Assembly (NCBI GenBank): GCA_944388165.1
Contig: CALXHS010000068.1
Coordinates: forward strand, 1 to 44,797
Reading direction: 5' to 3'
DNA length: 44,797 bases
Source: an uncultured Gemmiger sp.
GTDB taxonomy: Bacteria; Bacillota; Clostridia; Oscillospirales; Ruminococcaceae
Notes under the pieces: model-generated
Databases searched by the model: none
The model's input: the letters and a program-made list of their open reading frames with translations, nothing else
What the model was told of the DNA's origin: nothing
Made by a program: the position numbers and the translations under genes
Shown here: piece by piece, positions 16,130 to 24,187 of the stretch
Position numbering within the stretch: the first letter of the stretch is position 1
Layout of the letters: every line of letters starts with the position of its first letter

Positions 16130-17042
16130 GGTTGCCACCTCCCTGCCGGTTTGCGGCGCGGCGGCGCTGCGCAAAGGCCACGTTCTTGCGGATGGTGGGG
16201 GCCGCGATGGCCAGCCCCACAATAACGGCGGACAGAAGTTTCATGCACTCGGAAGGAACATTGACCCGCAAGGCCAGGGCGATGATGAAACGGTAGATCA
16301 CACTGCCGCCGATGGCTGCCGCGGCCTTGACCCACAGCCCGCCTTTGGCAAAGATGGTCTCGCCAATGATGAGGGAGGCCAGGCCGATGACCACCATGCC
16401 GGTGCCCAGGTTGATATCCGCCGAGCGCTGGTACTGGGCCAGCACTGCGCCGGAAAGGGCGGTCATGCTGTTGGCCACGCACAGGCCTACCGTGACGGTG
16501 AAGGCAGTATTGATGGAACTGGCCCGGACCATGTCCGGGTTATCGCCGGTGGCACGGATGGAAAGGCCCAGCCGGGTGCCCAAAAAGAGGATGAGCAGCA
16601 CGCAGACCACCAGGGCAACAGCGGCGGAGACCACCAGCTTGTAGGGGGAGTTTTCCCCCATCAGGTCCTGCATGATGGTGAACACCGTGGTGGTCTTGAG
16701 CATGGGCACATTGGAGGAGAAGCCCATGATGGCCAGGTTAACGGTATACAGACCGGTGTTGGTAACGATGCCCGCCAGAATGGAAGGCACCCCCAGGCGG
16801 GTCTGCAGGAAAGCTGTGACGAACCCGGCGCCGGACCCGGCCAAAAGGGCCAGGAACAGCCCCAGGAAGGGATGTCCGGCCACAGCGGCGGTGGCGGATA
16901 CCGCGCACCCCAGGGTAAAGGCACCGTCGGTGGTCATATCCGCGATATTGAGCACGCGGAAGCTGAGGAACAGCGCCATGGCCACAAGAGAGTAAATGCA
17001 GCCCAGTTCCAGCGCGCTTTGAATGATGGCGATTGAAAACAT
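16122..17042 (-). CDS. ABC transporter permease (TrpY-like)
   Basis: 306 residues with about eight hydrophobic segments, of the branched-chain/ribose-like permease type that pairs with ABC_sub_bind lipoproteins. The start LGCIYSLVAMALFLSFRVLNIADMTTDG is typical of this family. I took the ATG at 17040-17042, preceded by GGAAGG at about 11 bases; a TTG 48 bases further out is possible. Second gene of the importer operon, separated from the binding-protein gene by a stable hairpin. Confidence 0.9.
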   Translation of the reverse strand: MFSIAIIQSALELGCIYSLVAMALFLSFRVLNIADMTTDGAFTLGCAVSATAAVAGHPFLGLFLALLAGSGAGFVTAFLQTRLGVPSILAGIVTNTGLYTVNLAIMGFSSNVPMLKTTTVFTIMQDLMGENSPYKLVVSAAVALVVCVLLILFLGTRLGLSIRATGDNPDMVRASSINTAFTVTVGLCVANSMTALSGAVLAQYQRSADINLGTGMVVIGLASLIIGETIFAKGGLWVKAAAAIGGSVIYRFIIALALRVNVPSECMKLLSAVIVGLAIAAPTIRKNVAFAQRRRAANRQGGGNHA

Positions 17043-17080
17043 GGTGGGCAGGACCTTCCTTTCGGGGAAAAATGGTTTTG

Positions 17081-17128
17081 ACAAAGGCAAAAGCAGCGCC
17101 TTGCCTGCGGCGCTGCCTGCCCTTTGAG
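17081..17128 (-). other. Intercistronic hairpin between binding protein and permease genes
   Basis: GCAGCGCC (17093-17100) pairs with GGCGCTGC (17109-17116), and the flanks CAAAGG/CCTTTG extend it. It starts just after the binding-protein stop. Such stems often stabilise the first cistron or terminate part of the transcripts, so that more binding protein than permease is made. Confidence 0.7.
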
Positions 17129-17137
17129 ATGTAAGGG

Positions 17138-18148
17138 TTATTCCGCGGCGGTGACGACTTCCTTCAGGGTGCCGCCCAGAGAGGTGTAAACGGTGGGATC
17201 AACGCCCAGGGCCGCGGCAGTTTCGGTGTTGACGGTGATGATGCCGCCTTCCATCACATGGTATTCGGGGACGGTGCCGGTCTGCAGCACATCCAGGGCC
17301 ATGTCGGCAGTCTTGGTGCCCAGGTCGGTGTAGTTGACGCCGCAGGTGGCCAGGGCGCCGGCGGTGACGAAGCTGTCGGCACCGGTGTAGTAGGGCACGC
17401 CCGCGTTGGTCAGGGTTTCGCTGACGGCAGCGGCCGCCGCCATGACCACGTTATCGGTGGGGGTAAAGACGGCGTCGGCCTTGTCGGCCAGGTTGGCCGC
17501 CGCGCTCAGCACCTCATCGTTGGTGTTGCCGGTGGCTTCCACATAAGCGATGCCCTTCTCATCCAGGTAAGCCTTGGCTTCCGCGATGGGAGTTTCGGAG
17601 TTGGGTTCGGAGTTGGAATACAGCAGGCCAACAGTCTGGATATCGGGGTCGGCGGCAAACATCATGTCCAGGATAAACTTGGTATCCAGAGCATCGGAGG
17701 TTCCGGTGACGTAGTCAATATCGGTGAGTTCGGCGGCCTCCGGGTCGGAGATGGCGGCGTAGATCACCGGGGTCTGGGAATCCGCCGCGGCGGTGGTCAT
17801 GCACTGGGCCGCCAGGGAAGCGATGGGGATGATGGCGTCGTAGCCGTCGGAAACCACCTGGGTGCCGATCTGGTTCAGGGTGGTGGCATCGTTCTGGCCG
17901 TTGAAGTCCTTGTATTCGATGGTGATGCCCAGCTCAGCGGCCTTGGCATCCAGTTCCGCCTCGATGGCAGTGCGGATCTCATCCAGACTGGAGTGGTCCA
18001 GCTGCTGCACGATGGCGATGCGGTAACCGTCTGCGGAAGCGTTGTCGGCAGTGGCGGCGGAGGAGCCGGAATCGGCGGAAGAAGCCCCGCAGGCGGTGAA
18101 GGACAGGGTAAGAGCGGCGGCGGTCAGCATAGCGATGGTCTTTTTCAT
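17138..18148 (-). CDS. ABC importer substrate-binding lipoprotein (TrpX-like)
   Basis: 336 residues. Signal peptide with lipobox LSFTAC, lipidated Cys20, then a Ser/Ala linker. The mature part (YRIAIVQQLDHSSLDEIRTAI, GYDAIIPIASLAAQC, PVIYAAISDPEAA, DAVFTPTDNVV) fits the ABC_sub_bind/TrpX family. The chosen ATG lies 9 bases after AAAGG; an ATG nine bases upstream abuts that site. It captures substrate outside the membrane for the permease and ATPase. First gene after the T-box leader. Confidence 0.92.
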   Translation of the reverse strand: MKKTIAMLTAAALTLSFTACGASSADSGSSAATADNASADGYRIAIVQQLDHSSLDEIRTAIEAELDAKAAELGITIEYKDFNGQNDATTLNQIGTQVVSDGYDAIIPIASLAAQCMTTAAADSQTPVIYAAISDPEAAELTDIDYVTGTSDALDTKFILDMMFAADPDIQTVGLLYSNSEPNSETPIAEAKAYLDEKGIAYVEATGNTNDEVLSAAANLADKADAVFTPTDNVVMAAAAAVSETLTNAGVPYYTGADSFVTAGALATCGVNYTDLGTKTADMALDVLQTGTVPEYHVMEGGIITVNTETAAALGVDPTVYTSLGGTLKEVVTAAE

Positions 18149-18288
18149 GGTAAGCATCCTTTCTTCAAAGCGAATTCTGTGTTTGGGACGGACGATGGTG
18201 TTCAGCGCCGCCATCGCTCTGCCAGACGGATGTGTTTCATGGTCAAAGCCCCCTTGTTCTGTGTTGGGTCTGTCTGTCATGGGCAAAT

Positions 18289-18558
18289 AAAAACTGCCCC
18301 TGCACAGACCTGTCGTCTGTGCAAGGGCAGGAACAACTTCCTGTGGTGCCACCTTGCTTGCCGCGCTGTGCGCGGCCACTCTGCGGAGAGCAAACACTCC
18401 CCTGCCCTGTAACGGAGGCTTCCGTCAGCGGATACTCAGGCCAATGCCTTTTCCCCGAGCCCTCGGCGAACCATTTGTCTGCTTTGCTTTCCGCCCCGTT
18501 CCCAGCATCGGGGGCTCTCTGCAGGTGCGCCGGCAGTTTTACTTTCGCCTCATCGGTT
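18289..18558 (-). promoter_or_regulatory. T-box leader, probably tRNA-Trp responsive
   Basis: Minus-strand leader of about 270 bases. The T-box core UGGCACC is at 18345-18351. Antiterminator arms GCAAGG and CCUUGC enclose it together with the CAGGAA/UUCCUG helix. The competing terminator (18294-18330, 16-bp stem, then five U) is complete. In stem I, GGCGAA pairs with UUCGCC and CUGC with GCAG, leaving a specifier strand ACAAAUGG, which can be read as UGG (Trp) or AUG (Met). The C of UGGC pairs with a G discriminator base, as in bacterial tRNA-Trp but not tRNA-Met, favouring Trp. Uncharged tRNA would prevent termination and raise importer expression. Confidence 0.9.
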
Positions 18559-18564
18559 TAGCTA

Positions 18565-18593
18565 ATTAAAGCACAGTTCCACGGTTTTGTCAA
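18565..18593 (-). promoter_or_regulatory. Promoter of the T-box/ABC importer operon
   Basis: -35 TTGACA (18588-18593), 17 bases, -10 TTTAAT (18565-18570) on the minus strand, only 26 bases past the LCP gene stop. Confidence 0.85.
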
Positions 18594-18619
18594 CACTTGC
18601 GCAAATTTTTTCGTTCAAA

Positions 18620-21538
18620 TCACCAGTTAGCGGCTTCGGCTTCCCCGCTCTCCCTTTCGATGGGGGTATCCGGGTCAGCCGAGGGCACCAGGATGATCTT
18701 CTGGAAGTAGTCTGCGGCGGGCTGTTCGGAAGTCTGGTTGATCAGAATGCCGTTTTCTTCCGTATAGGGGCTTCCGCTGCCGTCCAGCGCCAGGAAATAG
18801 ACATTGCCGGGGCCTTCCTCCCCGCCCTCATCCTCGGGTTCAGGGGTAGCGGTGGGTTCGGGGGCGGCGGTGGATTCGGGCAGTTCCTCCCCGCTGGCCA
18901 GGCGTTCCAGTTCGGCGGCCAGTTCGTCGGCTTCGGTCAGCTCCTGGTACAGGCCTTCGGCGTCCAGAGCGTCGCCGCCCGGCTGCTGTCCCTCACCGTC
19001 CACATCCAGGTAGACGCCCAGGATGGCACAGCCCTTGCCCGCTGCCGGGGTGGACCCGGTATTGACGGCCATGGCCAGGGTGGTCTGGGGGGCTTCGCCG
19101 TCGCCGTCCAGGTCCGCCGGGGTCAGCAGCACCTGTTCCGGGTCAAACATACCGAAGAAATTCTGGTCACCGTACTGGGCCCAGGCATTCTCAAAGGCAG
19201 CGTTCATCCCTTCGGTGCTGTCGGATGCGGACAGGGATGCCTGCAGGATGGAAATGGCGGTCTCGGCATTTTCCCCGAAGATGACGTTCAGGTCGTTCAT
19301 GCCTTCCTCGCCGTTGTTCAGCAGGCGGCGCAGGCTGTAATACAGGCGGCCGCGGGCTCCCTCGGTGAGGGATTCGCTGTCCTGCATATTGGCCAGCAGA
19401 TTGCGGGAAAGCGGGCAGGACAGTTCTTCCGGGTCCGCCTCCTCATCCATCAGGGTGAGCATCCCCTGCAGCGCCAGTTCGGGGTCATCGTCGGTGCCAA
19501 GGCCCACGATGGTGAACTTGCCGCTGTCCAGCTGGTCCTGGTTGTAATCCGCCAGCCAGTTCCAGTATTCCTCTTCTTCCTCGGTATCAAAGAGAGATTC
19601 ACTGTTCCCGATGCTGCCCGTGTCGATGTACTGCTGCCAGGCCATGGCTTCGGCCGGGCCGCAGTCCTCCATCAGCACGTTGACGCCCTGGCTTTCGTGC
19701 AGGTATTGTACCAGCCCCTGCTTCATCTGCCAGGTCTGGGCGGTGTTGTCCGGTGCGCCGGCCAGGAAAACACGGTAGTTGCCGTTGCCGAAATCCTCCA
19801 CAGTGATGCCCTCTTCCAGGTCCAGCGGGCTGCTGTTGCGGGTGAGGTACTCCTGCTTGTCGGTCAGTTCCAGGGCGGTTTCGGCGGTGGCGGCATCCTC
19901 GCTTTCCACATGGGCGGCAATGGCGTCTTCGGCGCTCATGCCTTCGTAGAGGAAGTCCTGCAGGATATCGCTGTTGGTCTGCCAGTCAGGGTCATACATG
20001 GTGCGGTTATCCATGCCGGTGCGCACGCCGTAGGTCCCATCCACCGGCAGGGACATCTGGTCCGCTTCCACCCCCAGGAAACCGGGCAGCTGCACCAGCA
20101 GCGCGGCGATCTCGCTCTTGGTGAAGTTGGTCTGCACCAGCGGCAGAACCGTGTTGAGCAGTTCGTCCAGTTCGGACACCGAGGCATGCTGGATCTGGTC
20201 CAGCACCGCCTGGATAACCGTACGCTGGCGCACAATGCGCTGCCAGTCGTTGTCGATGGAACGCAGGCGGGCATACTGCAGGGCGGTGTAACCGTCCAGA
20301 TGGTTGAGCCCCGCGTGGACCTTGCCCACAATGAGCATGGAGTTGGAGGGGATCTCCCAGTTGAGGGCGGCGGCTTCGGTTTCGGTCAGTTCAATGTCGA
20401 TGCCGCCCACCGCGTCCACGATCTGGACAAAGGAGTTGAAGTTGATGCGCACATAACGGTCCAGGTCCAGGTTCAGACACTCGGAGACCGTATCCATGGT
20501 CAGACGGGCACCGCCGTAGCGGAAGGTATGGGTGATCCAGTCATATTCGTCCTCATAGCCTTCCAGCAGAATGGGCACACCGGTGGCACGCTCGATGGAT
20601 ACCAGCTTGATGGTATCTTCCTCAATGTTCAAAGATACCAGGATCAGGCTGTCGGCCCGGGCATCCTCGCTGAATTCGGTGGTAGCCCGGGTGCCGTCCA
20701 GTTCATTCAGATGGGTGAAGGCATCAGCATCATTGACGGCTTCGGTTCGTTCGTCGGTGCTGATGAGCAGGATGTTCAGCACGTTGTCGTCCTCGAAGGG
20801 GCTGCCTTCCGGCATGATCATCTCGCCGTCGTTATGTTCCAGGCCGGTGCTGTCCAGGTCCTGGTCCTCGTCGGCACCGATGGTCCCCATGGAATCCACC
20901 GTGCCGTCATCGTAATGGATCAGATCCAGCTTGCCGTTGATGTACGCCACCGCCAGACCGGCCATGACCACCACCACGCACAAGATCCCCAACAGGACCC
21001 GCGCCCACAGAGGCAGGCGGCTCTTCTTGCGGGTCTTGGCCGGGGATTCGGCGGGCTGTTCCCCTTCGGCAGCGGTTTCTTCGGCGGCAGGCTTTTCCTC
21101 CGCAGCGGGGGCCTCTGCCGAAGCGGCGGGCTGTTCCGATTCTGCGGGGGCAGATTCCTTTTTCTCGGGTTCGTCAGATGCCGGTGAGGTTTCACCGGCA
21201 GGTGCTTCCCCGGTACCGGTCTTTTCTTCGCCGTTGGGGGTTGCCTCTTCCGCCCGCGGGGCATCAGGAGCCTCAGGCTTTTCTTCCGCCTGTTTTTCCC
21301 CGGCTTCCGGAGCAGGTTCCTGTGCCGGGGCTTCCTCAGCTGAGGACACCTCCGCCGGGACAGGTTCCGCGGGTTCGGAGGATTCTTCCCGCGGGGCGGG
21401 CGTTTCCGGTTCCGCCGCTGCTTCTGACGGTTCCGTTACAGGTGTGGATTCCTCCTGGTTGGGCTCAGCAGCCTCCCCGGTGGAATCCGGTTCAGACTGT
21501 GGTTGGTTTTGAACGGCCTTTTTTTCTTCTTCCTTCAT
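18620..21538 (-). CDS. LCP (LytR-CpsA-Psr) protein with extra C-terminal domain
   Basis: 972 residues, about twice a usual LCP protein. Residues 1-170 are a disordered, acidic Glu/Pro/Ala cytoplasmic region; a basic KTRKKSR precedes the membrane helix at about 176-200. The LCP domain spans roughly 250-505, with RADSLILVSLN, INFNSFVQIVDAVGGIDIEL, LNHLDGYTALQYARLRS and RQRTVIQAVLDQI. LCP enzymes attach glycopolymers to peptidoglycan. The usual SIPRDT is SIERAT here, so one acidic residue is lost. From about 585 on, the order of motifs (YRVFLAGAPDN, MKQGLVQYLHESQGVNVLMED, WQQYIDTG) resembles erythromycin-esterase-like proteins but lacks their GE-TH-G active site. It follows the GT-like gene by nine bases. 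Confidence 0.88.
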   Translation of the reverse strand: MKEEEKKAVQNQPQSEPDSTGEAAEPNQEESTPVTEPSEAAAEPETPAPREESSEPAEPVPAEVSSAEEAPAQEPAPEAGEKQAEEKPEAPDAPRAEEATPNGEEKTGTGEAPAGETSPASDEPEKKESAPAESEQPAASAEAPAAEEKPAAEETAAEGEQPAESPAKTRKKSRLPLWARVLLGILCVVVVMAGLAVAYINGKLDLIHYDDGTVDSMGTIGADEDQDLDSTGLEHNDGEMIMPEGSPFEDDNVLNILLISTDERTEAVNDADAFTHLNELDGTRATTEFSEDARADSLILVSLNIEEDTIKLVSIERATGVPILLEGYEDEYDWITHTFRYGGARLTMDTVSECLNLDLDRYVRINFNSFVQIVDAVGGIDIELTETEAAALNWEIPSNSMLIVGKVHAGLNHLDGYTALQYARLRSIDNDWQRIVRQRTVIQAVLDQIQHASVSELDELLNTVLPLVQTNFTKSEIAALLVQLPGFLGVEADQMSLPVDGTYGVRTGMDNRTMYDPDWQTNSDILQDFLYEGMSAEDAIAAHVESEDAATAETALELTDKQEYLTRNSSPLDLEEGITVEDFGNGNYRVFLAGAPDNTAQTWQMKQGLVQYLHESQGVNVLMEDCGPAEAMAWQQYIDTGSIGNSESLFDTEEEEEYWNWLADYNQDQLDSGKFTIVGLGTDDDPELALQGMLTLMDEEADPEELSCPLSRNLLANMQDSESLTEGARGRLYYSLRRLLNNGEEGMNDLNVIFGENAETAISILQASLSASDSTEGMNAAFENAWAQYGDQNFFGMFDPEQVLLTPADLDGDGEAPQTTLAMAVNTGSTPAAGKGCAILGVYLDVDGEGQQPGGDALDAEGLYQELTEADELAAELERLASGEELPESTAAPEPTATPEPEDEGGEEGPGNVYFLALDGSGSPYTEENGILINQTSEQPAADYFQKIILVPSADPDTPIERESGEAEAANW

Positions 21539-21547
21539 GATGTTTCC

Positions 21548-22867
21548 TCAGTGGCGGCGGCGCAGACGGCGCATACCGGCTTTCAGACTGCAAGAGTAAT
21601 ACACGAATGCCAGCCCCGCAAACACGGTAGGAGCCAGCGCACGCCAGGTGAACCAGCCGTGCTGGATGGAATGGGCGCGCAGCGCCGCCAGCCAGACGGG
21701 GGCCATCAAAGCGGTGAGACCCAGGGGCAGAGCCCGCAGCAGGGCGTCCCGCCCGCGCAGGCAGAGCACAAAGGCCGCCGCGCAGAGCACGGCCAGCAGC
21801 ACCAGGGGCCAGAAAAGCCCCTTTGCCTGCAGGGTATCGTAAACAAAGGCAATGATATTGCCCCAGGTCAGTTCAATGCCGTGCCAGGTATCGGCGGCGG
21901 TGCGCACCCCCATTTGGTGGATGGCATCCCCGATGACATTCTGCCCGGTGATGAGCCCGGCCAGGACCCATTTCAGGGCCCAGCAGACACCGTAGCCCAC
22001 GCCCCAGCACAGGGACCCGGACACCACGGCGGCACACTGGCGGGGCCCGGCGCAAAGGCGCTGGGGCACGCACACCAGCCACACCGCCACCGGCAGGCCC
22101 AGGGTCAGGATGGGGGTGACCAGCAGATCACAGAAAGCGGTGGCGGTGCCCAGCACCACCAGCCCCACCGCCAGATCCGACGGCGTGCGGGGGCCGAAGC
22201 GTTTGTCCAGTACCCAGGCACAGCCCGCATAGGCCAGGAAAAAGGTGGTGAAAAACTGCACCTGCCGGGGCACGAAAAGGACGCTCACCGCCAGCTGGCT
22301 GAGGGCGAACCACAGCGCCGGGCGCCAGCCGGCCTGTTTCCACAGACGGGCCAGGACCAGGGCCAGCAGGGCGAAAAGCACCGCATACTGCACCAGACGA
22401 ATCTGGCCGTAGGTCAGAAACGCCAGCAGCGGGCGCAGCCAGATCAGGTAGCCGTGCCAATAGCGGGCATAGGAGAAGGGTTCCAGGTCATCGGGCAGAG
22501 GGTCCCCGTTCTCCCGGGCCTGCAGATAGGTCTGCAGGTCGTCCTGCATGGATTCAAAGTTATCCACGTTGTAAGTAGTGCCGCGCATCATGGCGGTCAG
22601 CGGATCGGTCTCGTCCATAGCCGCGGCTTCAAACAGCATGATGGTGTCGGTGTAATTGTCCATCTGGAAGAGTTTGAACCCGAAATATTCCGGGTACAGC
22701 CCTTCTTCCTGCAAAAGCGGAACCGACCGGGCAATGTTGCGCCGCACCGGGGCGCCGGGCACACAGCAGGCCGCAAAAAGCAGCACAAAAAGCAGCGCAA
22801 AAGCGGCCAGAAAAGCCGCTGCCGCCCGCCCCAGAAACGCCGGGGCCGAACGTGAATTCTGCTGCAC
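21548..22867 (-). CDS. Polytopic membrane protein, possibly GT-C-type glycosyltransferase
   Basis: 439 residues from GTG at 22865-22867, which has AAGGAG 9 bases upstream; an ATG 39 bases further out lacks such a site. About nine hydrophobic segments. A first helix (FLAAFALLFVLLFAACCVPG) is followed by an extracellular loop of about 110 residues rich in acidic and aromatic residues (YPEYFGFKLFQMDNYTDT). This layout resembles GT-C glycosyltransferases that use lipid-linked sugars, though I see no decisive motif. It lies between ftsW and the LCP gene, which suits wall-polymer work. Function is a suggestion only. Confidence 0.8.
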   Translation of the reverse strand: MQQNSRSAPAFLGRAAAAFLAAFALLFVLLFAACCVPGAPVRRNIARSVPLLQEEGLYPEYFGFKLFQMDNYTDTIMLFEAAAMDETDPLTAMMRGTTYNVDNFESMQDDLQTYLQARENGDPLPDDLEPFSYARYWHGYLIWLRPLLAFLTYGQIRLVQYAVLFALLALVLARLWKQAGWRPALWFALSQLAVSVLFVPRQVQFFTTFFLAYAGCAWVLDKRFGPRTPSDLAVGLVVLGTATAFCDLLVTPILTLGLPVAVWLVCVPQRLCAGPRQCAAVVSGSLCWGVGYGVCWALKWVLAGLITGQNVIGDAIHQMGVRTAADTWHGIELTWGNIIAFVYDTLQAKGLFWPLVLLAVLCAAAFVLCLRGRDALLRALPLGLTALMAPVWLAALRAHSIQHGWFTWRALAPTVFAGLAFVYYSCSLKAGMRRLRRRH

Positions 22868-22914
22868 GGGCAGGGTCTCCTTTCCTGTGGGCACACAAAG
22901 GTGCATTATGCATC

Positions 22915-22943
22915 AGTATACCACACAAGCCCCCGCCAAACAA
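22915..22943 (-). promoter_or_regulatory. Candidate promoter of the membrane protein and LCP genes
   Basis: -10 TATACT (22915-22920), 17 bases, weak -35 TTGTTT (22938-22943). The -10 context TGTGGTATACTG is identical to that of the promoter at 5480-5508. Confidence 0.45.
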
Positions 22944-22971
22944 GTGAAAACCATGTGTGCAATCGTAAGCG

Positions 22972-24114
22972 TCAGCGGGCATCGGCCTGGCGGGAAACAG
23001 AAAGAACAATTCCCATTTCCCCCAGCAGCATGAGCAGACTGGTGCCCCCGGAAGAGAAGAAGGGCAGGCTGATGCCGGTGTTGGGGATGCTGTTGGTAAC
23101 AACCGCGATGTTGAGCACCGCCTGCAGGATGACCTGGGTGACAAACCCCACCACCAGCAGCGCACCGAATTTGTCCCGCGCACGCAGGGCAATGCTCATG
23201 CCACGCAAAAACAGAGCCAGAAAGAGCAGCACCACCAGCGCCGCCCCCACAAAGCCCAGTTCCTCGCACAGGATGGAGAAGATAAAGTCGTTCTGGGGTT
23301 CGGGCACATAAAGGTATTTCTGCCGGCTGTTGCCCAATCCCAGCCCCACGATGCCCCCGGAAGCAATGGCATACAGGCTCTGGATGGTCTGATGCCCAGC
23401 ACCCAGGGGGTCGGCAAAGGGGTCCAGCCAGGAGGAAAGGCGGCTGGTGGCATAGGGCACCAGGTCGGGCAGCAGCACCACCGCCGCCGCAATGGCCCCC
23501 ACCCCCAAGGCCCCCGCCATGCCGAACCATTGCAGGCCGGTACCGCCCACAAACATGAGCACCGCCCCGATGCCCAGGATCAGCACCGTGCCGGAAAGGT
23601 GGGGTTCCAGCAGCATGAGCACCGCCACCAGCCCCAGCACCAGGGCAAAGGGCAGCACTCCGGTGGAAAAGCGCTTCATCCGGTCATGGTTCAGGGAGAT
23701 GATGTGGGAAAACACCAGCACCACCGAAAACTTGGCGATCTCGCTGGGCTGCAGGGTGCCCAGGCCGGGAATAACGATCCAGCGCTTGCAGCCATTGTAT
23801 TCCGGCATGAAGAGCACCACCACCAGCAGCACCAGCGAGATGCCCAGCAGCCACCAGGCCAGCTTGTGCCAGATGTGGTAATCCACCAGGGACGCGGCAT
23901 ACATGGCAATGACCCCCAGCGCCGCAAACAGCAGCTGGGGGCGGATGTAGGTGTAGGCGTCGCCCCGGCGGTAAAGGGCCACCGCGTACCCGGCGGAAAA
24001 CAGCATGAGCAGGCCGTAAGACAGAAGCAGCAGAAGGATGGCCGCAAAGGGCAGGTCGAATCCGGGCTGCTTCATGGAATTGCGGGCCAGCTTTTTGGCA
24101 ATGGACATGGACAT
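22972..24114 (-). CDS. ftsW: FtsW/RodA/SpoVE-family peptidoglycan polymerase
   Basis: 380 residues, ten membrane segments, of the SEDS family that polymerises lipid II glycan strands with a partner class B PBP. Diagnostic stretches are GLGTLQPSEIAKFS, the PEPQNDFIFSILCEELGF loop with its conserved Asp, and SIPNTGISLPFFSSGG near the end. It could be the divisome (FtsW), elongation (RodA) or spore (SpoVE) member; the PNTGISLPFFSSGG ending is more like FtsW/SpoVE. No PBP gene adjoins it. Its Shine-Dalgarno GAAGGGGG is inside the hairpin that follows the SpoIID-type gene. Confidence 0.93.
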   Translation of the reverse strand: MSMSIAKKLARNSMKQPGFDLPFAAILLLLLSYGLLMLFSAGYAVALYRRGDAYTYIRPQLLFAALGVIAMYAASLVDYHIWHKLAWWLLGISLVLLVVVLFMPEYNGCKRWIVIPGLGTLQPSEIAKFSVVLVFSHIISLNHDRMKRFSTGVLPFALVLGLVAVLMLLEPHLSGTVLILGIGAVLMFVGGTGLQWFGMAGALGVGAIAAAVVLLPDLVPYATSRLSSWLDPFADPLGAGHQTIQSLYAIASGGIVGLGLGNSRQKYLYVPEPQNDFIFSILCEELGFVGAALVVLLFLALFLRGMSIALRARDKFGALLVVGFVTQVILQAVLNIAVVTNSIPNTGISLPFFSSGGTSLLMLLGEMGIVLSVSRQADAR

Positions 24115-24116
24115 AC

Positions 24117-24161
24117 AAAAGCCCCCTTCCCCGCTTATTGTACGCGGGAAAGAGGGCTTTT
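24117..24161 (-). terminator. Terminator hairpin overlapping the ftsW ribosome site
   Basis: AAAAGCCC (24117-24124) pairs with GGGCTTTT (24154-24161) and an inner CCCGC/GCGGG stem closes it. It lies between the SpoIID-type gene stop and the ftsW start and ends two bases before the ATG, so the descending arm holds the ftsW Shine-Dalgarno. It may both end the upstream transcript and limit ftsW translation. Confidence 0.7.
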
Positions 24162-24187
24162 AGTCAGCTGCGGGCCAAATTATGCCA

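Noticed and set aside
18149..18397. N-terminal extension of the importer lipoprotein
   Set aside because: It lies in the T-box leader; the signal peptide starts at the ATG at 18148.
18587..21187. Long open frame (866 codons) on the plus strand across the LCP gene
   Set aside because: Antisense shadow of a gene with recognisable LCP motifs; the translated sequence is Gly/Val/Gln-rich and featureless.
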